Of a DNA stretch of 30,399 bases, positions 9,290 through 18,634 are shown piece by piece; within the stretch, counting starts at the first letter, position 1; each line of letters begins with the position of its first letter. The DNA is from Azolla pinnata. Taxonomy: Eukaryota > Streptophyta > Polypodiopsida > Salviniales > Salviniaceae. The notes beneath the pieces are model-generated. The model was not told the origin of the DNA. It saw only the letters and a list, made by a program, of their open reading frames with translations, and did not search any database. The translations under genes were made by a program, and so were the position numbers. The stretch covers positions 268-30,666 of the forward strand of contig JBBBWG010003904.1 in the NCBI GenBank assembly GCA_037176905.1. The letters are read 5' to 3'.

Positions 9290-9784
9290 AACTAGTAGGA
9301 GTAGGTCATATCCCAATAGAAGACTATGTATGAACAAAATCCGAGGAAATGTCTAAACGTACTACTTCCATAGTAGTATGACTCAAAAGACAATCGTACT
9401 CACTCTCACTCGCAAAGCATAAGTGCGTGAAAGACAACAACTCTATTACACTTTATTCTTACGATCTCTGAAATATTTACAAGTAGCCTCAAACCCTTTG
9501 GTGTTTTCCTCGAAGCATCGCCTAACTTACAAAAATACTGAAACAGCACTTAGCCGTATAGACTCGTGCCTTTTCAAGTTTACATCTACCATACTAGTAC
9601 GTACCGCTACGAATTTTCTTATGTATAATTGTGCCTTACATAATACTACAACTCTCGACATGTTTAATACAAAGTCATGTTTACACTTTTATGCACAACA
9701 CTATGGCACACCCATGGGACAATGTTCCACAAATTGAACCCATAGTTGTGCAAAAAACTTTTTTGGCACTGTTCTATGTATAAT
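9290..9784. other. Stretch without a recognised gene
   Basis: A 104-residue plus-strand open frame (9423-9737) is present but has no domain, no favourable composition and no start context worth noting, so it is treated as chance. No structured repeat is seen. Confidence 0.45.
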
Positions 9785-10329
9785 TACTCCTCATCGATCA
9801 CGCGCAAAATTGATGGTTCTTTTGTGGCTTCCTCTTCATCCTCTCATCTTCCGTGATCTCCAGGGACAACTCCTATCTCTTGTGTTAGGTCCCAAACATT
9901 ATCTTCATGTTGTCCTAACAACTCCTTGATCTCGTCTTAATGCTTGAGAGCAATTCACATGAAGTCTGTGGCTAGGTTTTGCTGCACCACTTCACAATTT
10001 GTCTTAACACGTTTCCAGAACCTAGTCCATGAAGTTCTCGATTCACTTTATCTGCATGAAAGGATCTACAATTCGACAACTTGTTCGGCTCATTCCCTTA
10101 ATACATTTGTCATCACGACCTGAATCTCATCCATTATTCGCTTCCTAAACTTCTCAATTATCTTCTTGAGGTTGGCCTGAGCAAGGTACGTCTTCTTTCC
10201 AAGGTCATCTACTAATCAGGTATTTTCCTGCCAAATCTCCCTCTTGATGGCTTGGAATTTTTGATTCATCTCTGTTGACACCTTAAGTTCAAAATTGATT
10301 AGGCCAAGTTTGTTCTAGAATGTTTTCGC
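9785..10329 (-). pseudogene. Decayed coiled-coil coding segment next to the LTR element
   Basis: A single minus-strand frame runs with about five stops over some 180 codons. Readable parts are FELKVSTEMNQKFQAIKREI, then LVDDLGKKTYLAQANLKKII, FRKRIMDEIQVVMTNVLRE, NCEVVQQNLATDFM, DEIKELLGQHEDNVWDLTQE and an acidic end EEATKEPSILRVIDEE before TAA near 9785. Long runs with charged and Leu/Ile heptad character suggest a coiled-coil protein. The frame is cut where the left LTR begins, and coiled-coil-like minus-strand sequence also lies beyond the right LTR (13214-13775). The element may therefore have inserted into one gene. No family could be named. Confidence 0.45.
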
Positions 10330-10643
10330 TCTCTTAATATTTTGGGCGCATAATGTGAAATGCATAGAGAGAAAGAAAGCTGAAAAGGAACAAGAAAAAT
10401 ACAAGACAAATTATATATATAAAGTAAGAAGGGCACAATGGATAAAGTAATAGGTTTAAAAAGCACAAGTCACATGCTAGACTCTCATGTTGCCTTTTTT
10501 CGTAGTTTTTCTTACATTTTTTCTTTTGCCATTTTTTTACTACCTTTGCTCTCCTGCATTCTTTTCTTAATTGTTTTCTACGTTTTTGTCCTACCATTTC
10601 TCTATTACGGCTTATGTTTCCAATGGAAACCTACTCCTCAACC

Positions 10644-10650
10644 TATATAA
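10644..10650 (+). promoter_or_regulatory. TATA box in the left LTR
   Basis: TATATAA in the context ACCTATATAAGGAG is conserved in the right LTR at 12699-12705. This supports it as the element's core promoter. Confidence 0.65.
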
Positions 10651-10708
10651 GGAGTGATTTGGATAGAAGTTAAAGGAGAGAGGGGAGAAGAGCATATGCT
10701 TAGAAGAA

Positions 10709-10872
10709 AAACCCTAATCTCATATATCTAAACCCTAATATTTACTTCCAAAACCCTAATACCCACTCCAAAACCCTAAGACTTGATTTCAAAACCCTAA
10801 CACCCAAACCCTAATCTCTTCTAATATCTTTGCTAAACCCTATTATCTTCTAATATCTTTTCTAAACCCTAA
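10709..10872 (+). repeat. Telomere-like AAACCCTAA array in the left LTR
   Basis: Seven exact AAACCCTAA motifs start at 10709, 10730, 10751, 10771, 10792, 10806 and 10864, with a near copy at about 10836. Several are about 21 bp apart, giving a regular phase. The array begins about 60 bp downstream of the TATA box, so it would lie in the transcribed leader. Confidence 0.9.
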
Positions 10873-11187
10873 TATCTAATTTTTATCGCTTCTAATCAAT
10901 ATCTCTTATGATCTAATAGTAATCTATATCCAGTCTAAACCTAATATCTCTTATCAAGACCTAATACCTCTTATCCAAAGCTAATCAGTAACCTTGACTG
11001 ATCCCTCAGTTTTCTATATATCATGTCCGTACGCTCTTCTAATTTGGGGAGACAATAGTAGCAATATTCTTTAATTATAATCATATTTCTCTTAATCTTT
11101 GGCAAATATCCATCTCCCAATTGGAAACCCCAATGGTTCCACCCTGACACACATATCTAGAGCTGTACAACCCAAAATACCACGACA

Positions 11188-12140
11188 TCGGTGAACTTGA
11201 TGTGAATGCAATGGCAAGGAGATGGATGTTTTCCAAGATTTGAAGATTATCATGTAAGCTTACAACTTGTTGGCAATGTTTGAGAAGAAAATTGGGCAAG
11301 AGCGCTTAGGACTACCGTTTGCACACAAAGTAATCGAGCTAGTACTTGAAGGGAAGATCAAGGAAGGACTTGAAAGCTTATCAGATGAAATAAATATGCT
11401 TCACAACTACTACAACTGCATGGTAGAAGAAGGAGACTTGATAAAAGAGCTACAAACCATAACAAAGTTCTTATCAACTTAGACAATGTTAACAGGGAAC
11501 AAGAAATCGACGTGCAGAGGGTTACTTTTAACAACGAATTAAAGAACATTAATCAAGTCCATAACAAACCTCAAAATAGTGATAGTATTGATATCATAGA
11601 TGAGAAAGAATTTAAGTACCCTAATAGAATTGACCAACTCGATATTAAGGAAGAAAATGATCTAGATAAGATCATTAATGAGAAAGGTAGTTCTAATAGT
11701 CACCAAGAAGAAAATGATTTGAATATGATATTTAAACCATAACAAGATTCCAATGTTTTCATTAAAGAGAATAAAGACTTGGATAAAATCAATAAAGAAG
11801 AAAATGATCGAAATAGTTTGAACAAATTCATTGAAGAAGTCATGAACATAGATTGGGCTGATAACAAAGAAAAGGAGAACATGGAAATGATTGAGTGCAA
11901 CCTTGATAATAGTCCAAAAGTGGGCATTATCAAAGGCTTCATCAAGATATCACAAGAAGATAATATTGAGAGTGAGCTTGATAATGGTCCAAACGTCAAC
12001 ATCATTGAAGGGTTAATCGGCGTAAAAGATGAAGAAAAGATTAAGTACAAGGTTAAGAATGTTCCAAATCAAGAAATTGGCTTCATTGAAGGCATCCTAA
12101 TGGAAACAAAGAACATGAGAAAGGCAAAATAAATCTTAAG
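11188..12140 (+). pseudogene. Internal acidic ORF of the non-autonomous LTR element
   Basis: An open frame at 11267-11482 (KKIGQERLGLPFAHKVIELV and on) passes by a frameshift into 11512-12132, which is open except for one TAA at 11740-11742. Together they would encode about 280 residues. The first part is mixed and possibly helical. The rest is rich in Asn, Asp, Glu, Lys and Ile, with recurring phrases such as EENDLDKIINE, EENDLNMIF and INKEENDRNS, and paired LDNSPKVGIIKGFI and LDNGPNVNIIEGLI. These look like internal duplications. No zinc knuckle, protease or polymerase motif is present. The family is unknown. The opening TTG follows a TAA, so the true start is probably further up in another frame. 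Confidence 0.55.
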
Positions 12141-12469
12141 ATTGGTGACAAAGAAACGAGCAAAATACCTTTGGACAACAAACGACAAAATGAGATGATT
12201 GTGGATCTTATTATTATTACGATTAAAAATACCCTTGAGTTTGAAGGGCTATCGTTGGGAAGCCAAAGATGAATAAAATGGGAGCATGATAAGTTATACC
12301 AGAATCAAACCATGATAACAACAATATCAATTTTTAAGATGTTGAAAAGAATATGGTGGATAGGATGGTTTGAATGACTATGGTGTATAGAATGGAGTTA
12401 GTGGAAACATTTCATCATAGAACTTCATGACTAACACCACCTTCATTAGCATACCTGAGGATGTAAGGG

Positions 12470-12480
12470 TTTTGAGGGGG
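12470..12480 (+). promoter_or_regulatory. Polypurine tract of the LTR element
   Basis: TTTTGAGGGGG lies a few bases before the right LTR, where plus-strand DNA synthesis of LTR retrotransposons is primed. It fixes the right LTR start to within a few bases. Confidence 0.55.
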
Positions 12481-12698
12481 TGACTGTATTGATGTTTTGG
12501 GCACATGATGTGAAATGCATAGAGAGAAGGAAGGTTGAAAAGGAACAAGAAGAATGCAAGAGAAAAATAAGTATAAAGTAAAGTGGATAGAGTAATAGGT
12601 TTAAAAAACACAAGTCACCAGGTCAACTCCCATGTTGCTTTTTTTTCTTCTGCAGTTTTTCCCTTCATTTTTTTTCCGATGCGATCCACTCTACAACC

Positions 12699-12705
12699 TA
12701 TATAA
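12699..12705 (+). promoter_or_regulatory. TATA box in the right LTR
   Basis: TATATAA with the same flanking ACC and GGAG as in the left LTR. Confidence 0.6.
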
Positions 12706-12764
12706 GGAGTTGTTTGCATAGAAAGAAAAGGAGAAAGGGTAGGAAGACCATATGCTCAAAAGAA

Positions 12765-12933
12765 AAACCCTAATCTCATATATCCGAACCCTAATACCTA
12801 CTTCTAAAACCCAAATACTTTACTTCATAATCCTATTACTTCCAAAACCCTAATACTTGATTTCAAAACCCTAACACAACCCTAATCTTTCTGTTAAGCC
12901 CTATTATCTTCTAATATCTTTTCAAAACCCTAA
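12765..12933 (+). repeat. Telomere-like AAACCCTAA array in the right LTR
   Basis: Exact AAACCCTAA motifs start at 12765, 12845, 12866 and 12925, with degraded copies between (for example at about 12787 and 12809). Positions correspond to the left-LTR array, which is better preserved. Confidence 0.85.
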
Positions 12934-13213
12934 TATCTAATATTTATCTGTTATAATCATAAAGGTGGTGTTACTATAGGTTGGACAAAGTAGGTTTATG
13001 CTAATCTTAAACATTTGTAACCCTAATTCCCTCATTTTTCTATATATCATATTCATATGTTCTTGTAATTTGAGGATACAATTGTAATAATCTTCTTTAG
13101 TTACAATCATATTTCTGTTAATCTTTAGTAAATACCTATCTCCGGGTTCAGAACCTTAGTGGTTCCACCCTAACATACATATCTAGAGTTGTACAACCCA
13201 AAATTTTACGACA

Positions 13214-13775
13214 ACGCTTGATAAAGTGTCGAATCTCGGCAGTACCATACTTCCAAGCATTCCGCTGCCCTTTTATCTAGTTCGGTAGACAACCTTGTCA
13301 GGTCTTACTTACTTCAGGCAGATGTAGATAGTTTCTTGTGATATTTGTGCCCTGACATCCGCGTTTTCCGCGTCCTTGGCTAGATAGCCGCCTTTTCAGA
13401 GGTTTGTTCTTTGCCTGTGCCTCGACCACAATTTCGCGGAATGGTTATGCCTCATTACGAGGCATCTATTCTCCATCTATTCTTCCTGCTCATGATTTTT
13501 ACAATTTCGCCTCTACGCAGGCCTTATATTTCTATAGGTGATTCTGCTCGTACTCGACCATATTTAAGGTCATTATAAATTATTTTCTTCTGTAGCGAGT
13601 TTTCGCATTGCCCGACTCATTGTTTCCATATGTTGAGTTCGAGTTCTGCTGCATTTCAAGCCTCCCACTACTCTTTCCACTTGCATGCCCTCATCATGCC
13701 ATTGGCCGACCCATAGTTCACCATTCTCATCCTACAATCCGTGGGATGTACTATGGTGCTCTTGGGTTCTGGGTT
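13214..13775 (-). pseudogene. Possible decayed coiled-coil coding segment
   Basis: The minus strand gives frame-shifting fragments such as NAAELELNIWKQ, ENSLQKKIIYNDLKYGRVRA, GRGTGKEQTSEKAA and WKYGTAEIRHFIK. Composition is charged and partly heptad-like. It may continue the open frame at 13775-14299 and, across the LTR element, the coiled-coil segment at 9785-10329. No domain is recognised. Confidence 0.3.
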
Positions 13776-14299
13776 CATGTTGATCGGAAATGTTGCAGCC
13801 TGATCCATATCGTCCTCTGGTGAGTCGTTGGGACAATTAGGACCATAATAGATACAACTTGGGTCGCAAAAATGGATGCTTTGTTCCTTGGCTCCTTAGC
13901 TATAGTTTGACTACGCACAATTTCTATTGTATTGAGTGCAATTTGATCCGCAATTTCAGCCTCCTCTTGTGCATTCTCCGTATTTTGTACAGCTAGTTCT
14001 GCCACTTCGGCTGTCAGTACATTTCCCTTGTTTGGGCCACAACTCAGGCTTGTCTCTGCAGCATGTATAGTTGTTGCCGTATTTTCAATGGCCATACTCC
14101 GCAACCTTCCTTCTTTTTCCTTAGTATTTGCTGTTGGTGTAGATACTTCTACCCTTAGTATGGGCTGCTTGATCCATAATACGAGCCATTTCTTCTTGCC
14201 CAAGTCCTCCTTTCGCGCCAACATATTTGGTTGTGCCCTGAATGACACCTTTGGTTGTTGTGGCTCAGCTAGTGCACTCAGTGTCCTATTCTTTGACAA
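13775..14299 (-). pseudogene. Unrecognised 174-codon open frame, Ala/Thr/Glu-rich
   Basis: This is the longest open frame in the window. It lacks an ATG at its head (it opens with TTG just after a TAG), so it is a fragment rather than a complete gene. It begins ALAEPQQPKVSFRAQPNMLA and has a long alanine- and glutamate-rich middle (EVAELAVQNTENAQEEAEIA) that could be helical. No motif of a known family is seen. It sits directly downstream, on the same strand, of the point where the Copia integrase breaks off near 14380, so it may be unrelated sequence at the end of that truncated element. A chance open frame is possible. Confidence 0.35.
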
Positions 14300-14379
14300 A
14301 AACTAGCATCTCCACGTGAGGATCTTTCACATCTAGAAGCCGTGCTATCATTGCTTCCTCGACCTGAGGGGACCGATGT

Positions 14380-15060
14380 CGCCTATACTTCTCTGATAGG
14401 ACCCCATACATCTGAATGTACTAACTGTAATAATGCATATTCACTTCTTGAACTTTCTTTCTTAAATGGAAGTCGCACTTGCTTACCCAACTAACACGCC
14501 TCTCATATATGATGCATATTTTTGTCTTTAAATAAAGGCAAACCATTAACCAAATTATGTGATTGCATATTTCTTAATTTCTGTACTTTGACATGTCCAA
14601 TGCACAAATCTACCTCAACTATTTGCTTATTATCATAAGTAAAACAAATTTTATGAGCATTTGAACTATTTACCTCTGTCGTAAACAATCTTCCTTGTTT
14701 CCTTCCTTTAGCAATGAACTTGAATCCTCTTCTCCACTTTCTACCATCTATCCAATGAAATTAGATTTTTTGTGATTGTAGGCACATGCAACACATCAGC
14801 CAAGAAATTCGCAGTTCTATACGTATATTTGCCAACAAGCTCAACCTATGCTTTGTGTCATCACCTGTTTGTACATAGCCAAAAACTTTAGGTGAAAGAA
14901 AATTTTCAAACAATTTCTCATCACACGAAATATGATTACTACACTAGCTGTCAACATACCAATTTCCATCACCATTACTAGAATTTGTCACATGATCCAT
15001 TACAAGCAAACTTTCACTGTCTTGTGTATCTGAAGAAGATGCACAATTTCATTTCTATGC
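14380..15060 (-). pseudogene. pol: Copia protease, GAG-pre-integrase and integrase start
   Basis: After the knuckle the minus strand reads NGDGNWYVDS, a stop, then CSNHISCDEKLFENF (about 14910-14975). The D-S-x-C/A-S-x-H-I pattern marks the Copia aspartic protease active site. It continues with FGYVQTGDDTKHRL and the GAG-pre-integrase stretch DLCIGHVKVQKLRNMQSHNL (about 14560-14620), where the family has a W-H-x-R-x-G-H box. LGKQVRLPFKKESSRSEYAL and LVHSDVWGPIRE (about 14395-14440) open the integrase core, including its first catalytic-type Asp. Sequence past this is not integrase. Confidence 0.85.
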
Positions 15061-15099
15061 TAGCAATGGCTTACATAATGACCTGATGTACCAGAAATA

Positions 15100-15960
15100 A
15101 AACATGTAATTTGACCTCTAGCTCTACCAAACCTTCCTCTTTGAAAACTTTCGTCCTCCTCTTCCTCCGTTGTTTTCGTTCTGATTTTGTTGCCCTTGTT
15201 GCTGATTTTGTTGGCCTTGTTGTTGTTGTTGTTGTTGTGATTGAGTATACCTTCCTCTTCCTCTATTAATAGTGTATCTGCCTGTTCTTGAACCTGCATA
15301 GAACTCTTGACCTTGATTTAAGCGAGAGGATGAACCTTGCAAGTTCAACTCTTGGGTAATCATTAACGGAACTAATTGATCAAAACTTGGTAATGGATCT
15401 TTAACATAGATAGATGTAATGAACGCCTTCCATTTTTCATCTTCCTTCAAACCATTCAATGTACATACAACTAAATCATCCAGATCAACCACGCTACCAA
15501 TCCATGCAAGAGAATCTGAGACATCCTTAACCTTAAGCATATAATCATTCACCGTCATTAAAGGTGATTTGTTTAATATTATTAAGTTCATTTCCGAGCT
15601 GAATCTCTCCTCGCCTTTTTTGAAGATGTATAACGTCTCTGAAGATTCAGCTCTTAAACTTCTTTACATGTATCTAGATCTTGTATATGCCCTATTATGG
15701 CATTCCCAATATTTTGAGATAAGACAAACATCACCATTTTGCCCTCATTCCACTAATTTTGAGCTTTCAACTCAACTTGTGTTGAAATCGGTCTTGCACC
15801 ATCGGCTTCACTTCAGTCCCTGTCACATAGCCCCACAAGTTTTTACCAATCAAGTAATTCTTGATTCTAAATTTCCAGTGTTGATAGTTATCTTTATTCA
15901 ATTTCTCTATCTTAGAGGAAAAATCAACCATATATACTATCTCTTGAAATAAATTGATTA
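15100..15960 (-). pseudogene. gag: Copia gag (DUF4219/UBN2-like) with degenerate zinc knuckle
   Basis: Broken frames from about 15930 read NYQHWKFRIKNYLIGKNLWG, then WNEGKMVMFVLSQNIGNAII and HIQDLDTCKEV. A 155-codon open frame (15124-15591) continues with VNDYMLKVKDVSDSLAWIG, VVCTLNGLKEDEKW and DPLPSFDQLVPLM, ending in a Gln/Asn-rich, RGRGR-type linker. In another frame CFISGTSGHYVSHC (15060-15105) is a CX2CX4HX4C knuckle with the second Cys changed to Ser. These are standard plant Copia gag blocks. Gag forms the virus-like particle in which the element's RNA is reverse transcribed. Frameshifts before and after the open frame show it is not functional. Confidence 0.85.
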
Positions 15961-15992
15961 GAGATAAATAGGATGCAAAAAAGGGCTATAGT

Positions 15993-16004
15993 TAGCTCTG
16001 ATAC
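15993..16004 (-). other. Primer-binding site of the Copia element
   Basis: Read on the minus strand this is GTATCAGAGCTA, matching the plant initiator tRNA-Met-type PBS (TGGTATCAGAGC) except at its first bases. It lies just upstream of gag, as expected, and sets the LTR boundary at about 16006. Confidence 0.8.
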
Positions 16005-16005
16005 T

Positions 16006-16380
16006 ACTATAGATAAAATTAATATAGAGTGTGCAATAGAAGAGTAGAATATACAAGGATTAAAACCAGAAATTCAACAAGGATTGATGAATTAGATAAA
16101 TGAACCAAAAGCAATTACTAGGAAATAAATATAGAGGGAGAGATGAATCTAATTTCTTCTACATCTATCACACTATTTTCTCACCCTTACAATCACCAAA
16201 ACACTTCTTTTATATACAAGGAGAAAAAACTTGAAGAAAACTAAAACATTCTACCATAAATTTCTGTTGCAAACCACTGCAATACCGCTTATTTCAGCCA
16301 CCTATGGCACAGCTGCTGCTGCACCCACAATCATCTCTATCATCCTCTGTGTAGATCACACCGTCCATCAAGTAGTGTTG
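16006..16380 (-). repeat. Probable 5' LTR of the Copia element
   Basis: The segment between the PBS and the gypsy remnant is bounded at about 16006 and 16380. On the minus strand CCTTGTATATAAAAG (16207-16221) is a TATA box about 165 bp from the far end. The matching 3' LTR is not in the window, so the outer end is an estimate. Confidence 0.55.
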
Positions 16381-16449
16381 TGAATTGCTGTGTTGCAATC
16401 TGTTCTAGGTCTCTGTTTCCTTTTCCTTTCTTTTTACTTTCCTCACTCA

Positions 16450-17246
16450 CTAGTTATGTAATTGCCAACACCTTGATCTTATCTGGGTCAATGGTGATTC
16501 CTTCTTTACTTACAATGTGCCCCAATAACATGCCACTTGTTACTACAAATGCACATTTGGTTGGATTCCAGCTCAGTCTCACCGCTCGATGTGTTGCAAG
16601 TGCGCCTTTCATGTATTGAACATTGTGAAGTCGTCTAGGAACACTTGCATAAATGTAGGGATGTATTCTTCAAATATTTGCATGATTTATCCTTTCGAAG
16701 GTGGCTGGTGCAGTTTTCAACCTGAACATCATGGCAACCACAATGAAAGCTCCCCATTTTGTGATGAATGTAGTTTTCTCTTGATCCTCTTTAGCCATCC
16801 TGATTTGGTTATAGCCACTAAACCCGTCCAAGAAGCTATACATTTCATGGCCGGGCTACCGCTATCAAGCACATCATCTGTGAAAGATAAGGGAAAATAT
16901 GAGTGATTGTTGCTCCAATAGTTTTTTATAATCCATGCAAACCCAAAAGTTGCCGTTTTTTATGGGTACCACCACTATTGGGCTTAACCATGTGGCCCTT
17001 TTAATTTCTTTGATGAAGCCAGCCTGCAACAGGATCTCCTCCTTTACTTTTGCCACACAGTTGGAGTTGAACCTGTACCATTGCTATTGCACTGGAATCG
17101 TGTCCTTTCCTAGATTGACCTTATGATGGAAGAATTCTGGATTGAGCCCTTTTATATCTTCATCAGACCAGGTGAGTCCTTTCCCTCGATACTTTGGCCA
17201 GCTTCTCCTTAAATTCTCCATCCAAGTTCTTGGTTACCTAGACATT
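16450..17246 (-). pseudogene. pol: Ty3/gypsy reverse transcriptase remnant
   Basis: On the minus strand from about 17200: LTWSDEDIKGLNPEFFHHKV, VNLGKDTIPV, then an open frame 16874-17056 with KVKEEILLQAGFIKEI and WLSPIVVVPIKNGNFWVCMD. Next come YSFLDGFSGYNQIRMAKEDQ, EKTTFITKWGAF, FEEYIPTFMQVFLDDFTMF (about 16620-16680) and KCAFVVTSGMLLGHIVSKEG, ending DPDKIKV near 16465. These are the finger, palm and FLDD-type catalytic blocks of Ty3/gypsy RT. At least three frame changes break it. On the left the Copia LTR stops it; on the right it stops where a CACTA-like terminus begins at 17247. Confidence 0.9.
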
Positions 17247-17266
17247 CACTATAAGGTATTGTCGAG
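17247..17266 (+). repeat. CACTA-type transposon terminus
   Basis: CACTATAAGGTATTGTCGAG has the CACTA start typical of En/Spm terminal inverted repeats. It matches 25372-25391 at 18 of 20 positions and resembles 17672-17691. The gypsy remnant ends immediately before it, supporting a real insertion boundary. The inverted partner was not found. Confidence 0.55.
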
Positions 17267-17274
17267 TTTATTGC

Positions 17275-18560
17275 AACCGTTTACCGTGACAATGCGTTGA
17301 GCTCACTCACTGTAACAATTGTGACAATTTTGACGCGCCATTTACCCTAAATTTGATGCGAGAGTAGATGCCCAACATGTAGGCGCAAGCTTTGACGCAA
17401 CTTTGACAATCCACATCTCAATTAGTTTGACATGAGTGTAGACACGATTCTAGACGCTTCATTTACCACAACCTTGTTGCAAATTTACTATGACTATATT
17501 GCATATTTGGTAAGTAGTCTAGCCACTTGGTGAAGAATATAATTTTAATTTTAAATGTTTTAAATCATATCTATCCATATAAAGATCATTATGCCTCTAA
17601 ACATCTACATATATATGCATATTTATGTGTATATGTATGTATATATGCATATGCATCAAGCATGTACATATCATTACAAGGAATTGGCGAGATTGTTGTG
17701 CATTTTACCGCAAAATTTTTTCAGCAGAATTTCATTAAAAAGCGTTGCAAAAATCGCAGTAAAGGACATAAAAATTTGTTGCGGCTTTACCGCGAACTTT
17801 GTTATGACTTTTGACATGCCATTTACCGCGAATTTTACTGCACTCATTAACGCTCGTTTTACCACGAATTTACTAGACATTTTACTACAAATTTGCTATG
17901 CTTTACTCCTTGTTGGACACTTGATTTACTACAATCCTGACGTGAGTGTTATTGTGTATTTGCCACGATGTTTATTACATCTTTGATGCATAAGATGATT
18001 CCAATTTACTGCACATTTGATGTAAGATTTAATGCAATTTTTACGCAAACTTTACTAATAGATTGCCACACTATTTATTGCTTGTTTGACGTGATCTTAA
18101 CTACAAATATGACGCATTTGTTTTTTGCATTGTAGACACGAGGTTTACTGCAAATTTGACACGAGGTTTATTACATATTGAATGCGAGATTTTCTGCAAA
18201 TTTGACAAGAGTTTTACTGCAAATTTGATTCATGATTTACCACAAATTTGACGCGAGCTTTACTGCTAATTTCACGCAAGATCTATTGCAAATTTGAGAC
18301 GAGATTTATTGCAAATTTGACGTGAGATTTATTGCAAATTTGACGCAGATTTACTGCTAATTTGACGCTAGTGTTACTAAACATTTGACATATTTAGTGC
18401 ACATTTGATGCATACTGCAAAGTTAACGCTTATTTACTTCAAAGTTTGTTGCGTTTTAGCTCCTGATTTACTTCTCGTTTGTTAGACATTTTAATGCTTA
18501 TTTACTACGGATTTGTTGCAAATTTAGTACATGTTTACTGATATGTATATTGATGCTTAC
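17275..18560 (+). repeat. Degenerate ~24-bp repeat array (TTTGACGCGAGATTTACTGC type)
   Basis: Some dozens of imperfect copies of a roughly 24-bp unit, consensus near TTTGACGCGAGATTTACTGC plus AAA, run head to tail and are clearest at 18110-18370. CG positions vary often to TG or CA, as expected from decay of methylated CpG. Short TACATA-type sequence interrupts it at 17595-17665. Its position next to a CACTA terminus suits subterminal repeats of that transposon class. Confidence 0.75.
17672..17691 (+). repeat. Diverged CACTA-terminus-like sequence
   Basis: CATTACAAGGAATTGGCGAG matches the terminus at 25372 at 16 of 20 positions and has the same orientation. It may be a nested or duplicated terminus inside the repeat array. 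Confidence 0.35.
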
Positions 18561-18634
18561 CACCACGATTATATGGTGATCCAACTACTGATATGTTTAC
18601 TAATAAGTGAGTAGCTCTCATGTAGCTTGTTCTG

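Larger units (their letters stand above)
10330..11187 (+). repeat. Left (5') LTR
   Basis: It aligns with 12485-13213 through most of its length. It has a longer U3-like part than the right copy, rich in CTTTTT tracts (10490-10620). The TATA box lies about 314 bp from the start, and the telomere-like array follows about 60 bp further on. It ends near CACGACA. Confidence 0.8.
10330..13213 (+). mobile_element. Non-autonomous LTR retrotransposon
   Basis: Two long direct repeats (10330-11187 and 12485-13213) flank an internal region of about 1.3 kb. They share many blocks: TTTTGGGCRCATRATG near the start, ACCTATATAAGGAG, the telomere-like array, and TACAACCCAAAAT near the end. A purine tract precedes the right LTR. 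The internal region lacks protease, integrase and reverse transcriptase; it holds one broken acidic ORF. The LTRs differ by many substitutions and a roughly 100-bp length change upstream of the TATA box, so insertion is old. Ends are good to about 5-10 bp. A possible degenerate target duplication shares only CGC. The orientation is taken from the TATA boxes, the purine tract and the ORF. Confidence 0.8.
12485..13213 (+). repeat. Right (3') LTR
   Basis: It begins TGTATTGATGTTTTGGGC and ends near TTTTACGACA. Compared with the left copy it is about 130 bp shorter, mainly by loss upstream of its TATA box, and carries an unmatched block around 12960-13010. Confidence 0.8.
14380..16005 (-). mobile_element. 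5' half of a Ty1/Copia retrotransposon
   Basis: On the minus strand the order is PBS, gag, zinc knuckle, protease, GAG-pre-integrase and the first residues of integrase, after which homology stops near 14380. Reverse transcriptase, RNase H and the 3' LTR are missing. An LTR-like segment with a TATA box in the right orientation lies upstream at 16006-16380. The element is less decayed than the Copia remnant at 4570-5610. Confidence 0.85.

Noticed and set aside
9423-9737. 104-codon plus-strand open frame
   Set aside because: No motif, no compositional sign of coding, and no neighbouring promoter in the right place; treated as chance.
10709-12933. Interstitial telomere or chromosome-end fusion
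   Set aside because: The AAACCCTAA motifs are irregularly spaced, lie at matching positions of two LTRs and are flanked by LTR sequence, so they belong to the retroelement.
15569-15952. 127-codon plus-strand open frame
   Set aside because: It is the antisense of Copia gag, whose minus-strand blocks are clearly recognisable across the same interval.
16371-16379. CAAGTAGTG as the missing 3' end of a CACTA element
   Set aside because: It lies upstream of the 17247 terminus and at the Copia LTR edge; orientation and position do not pair with either CACTA-like terminus.
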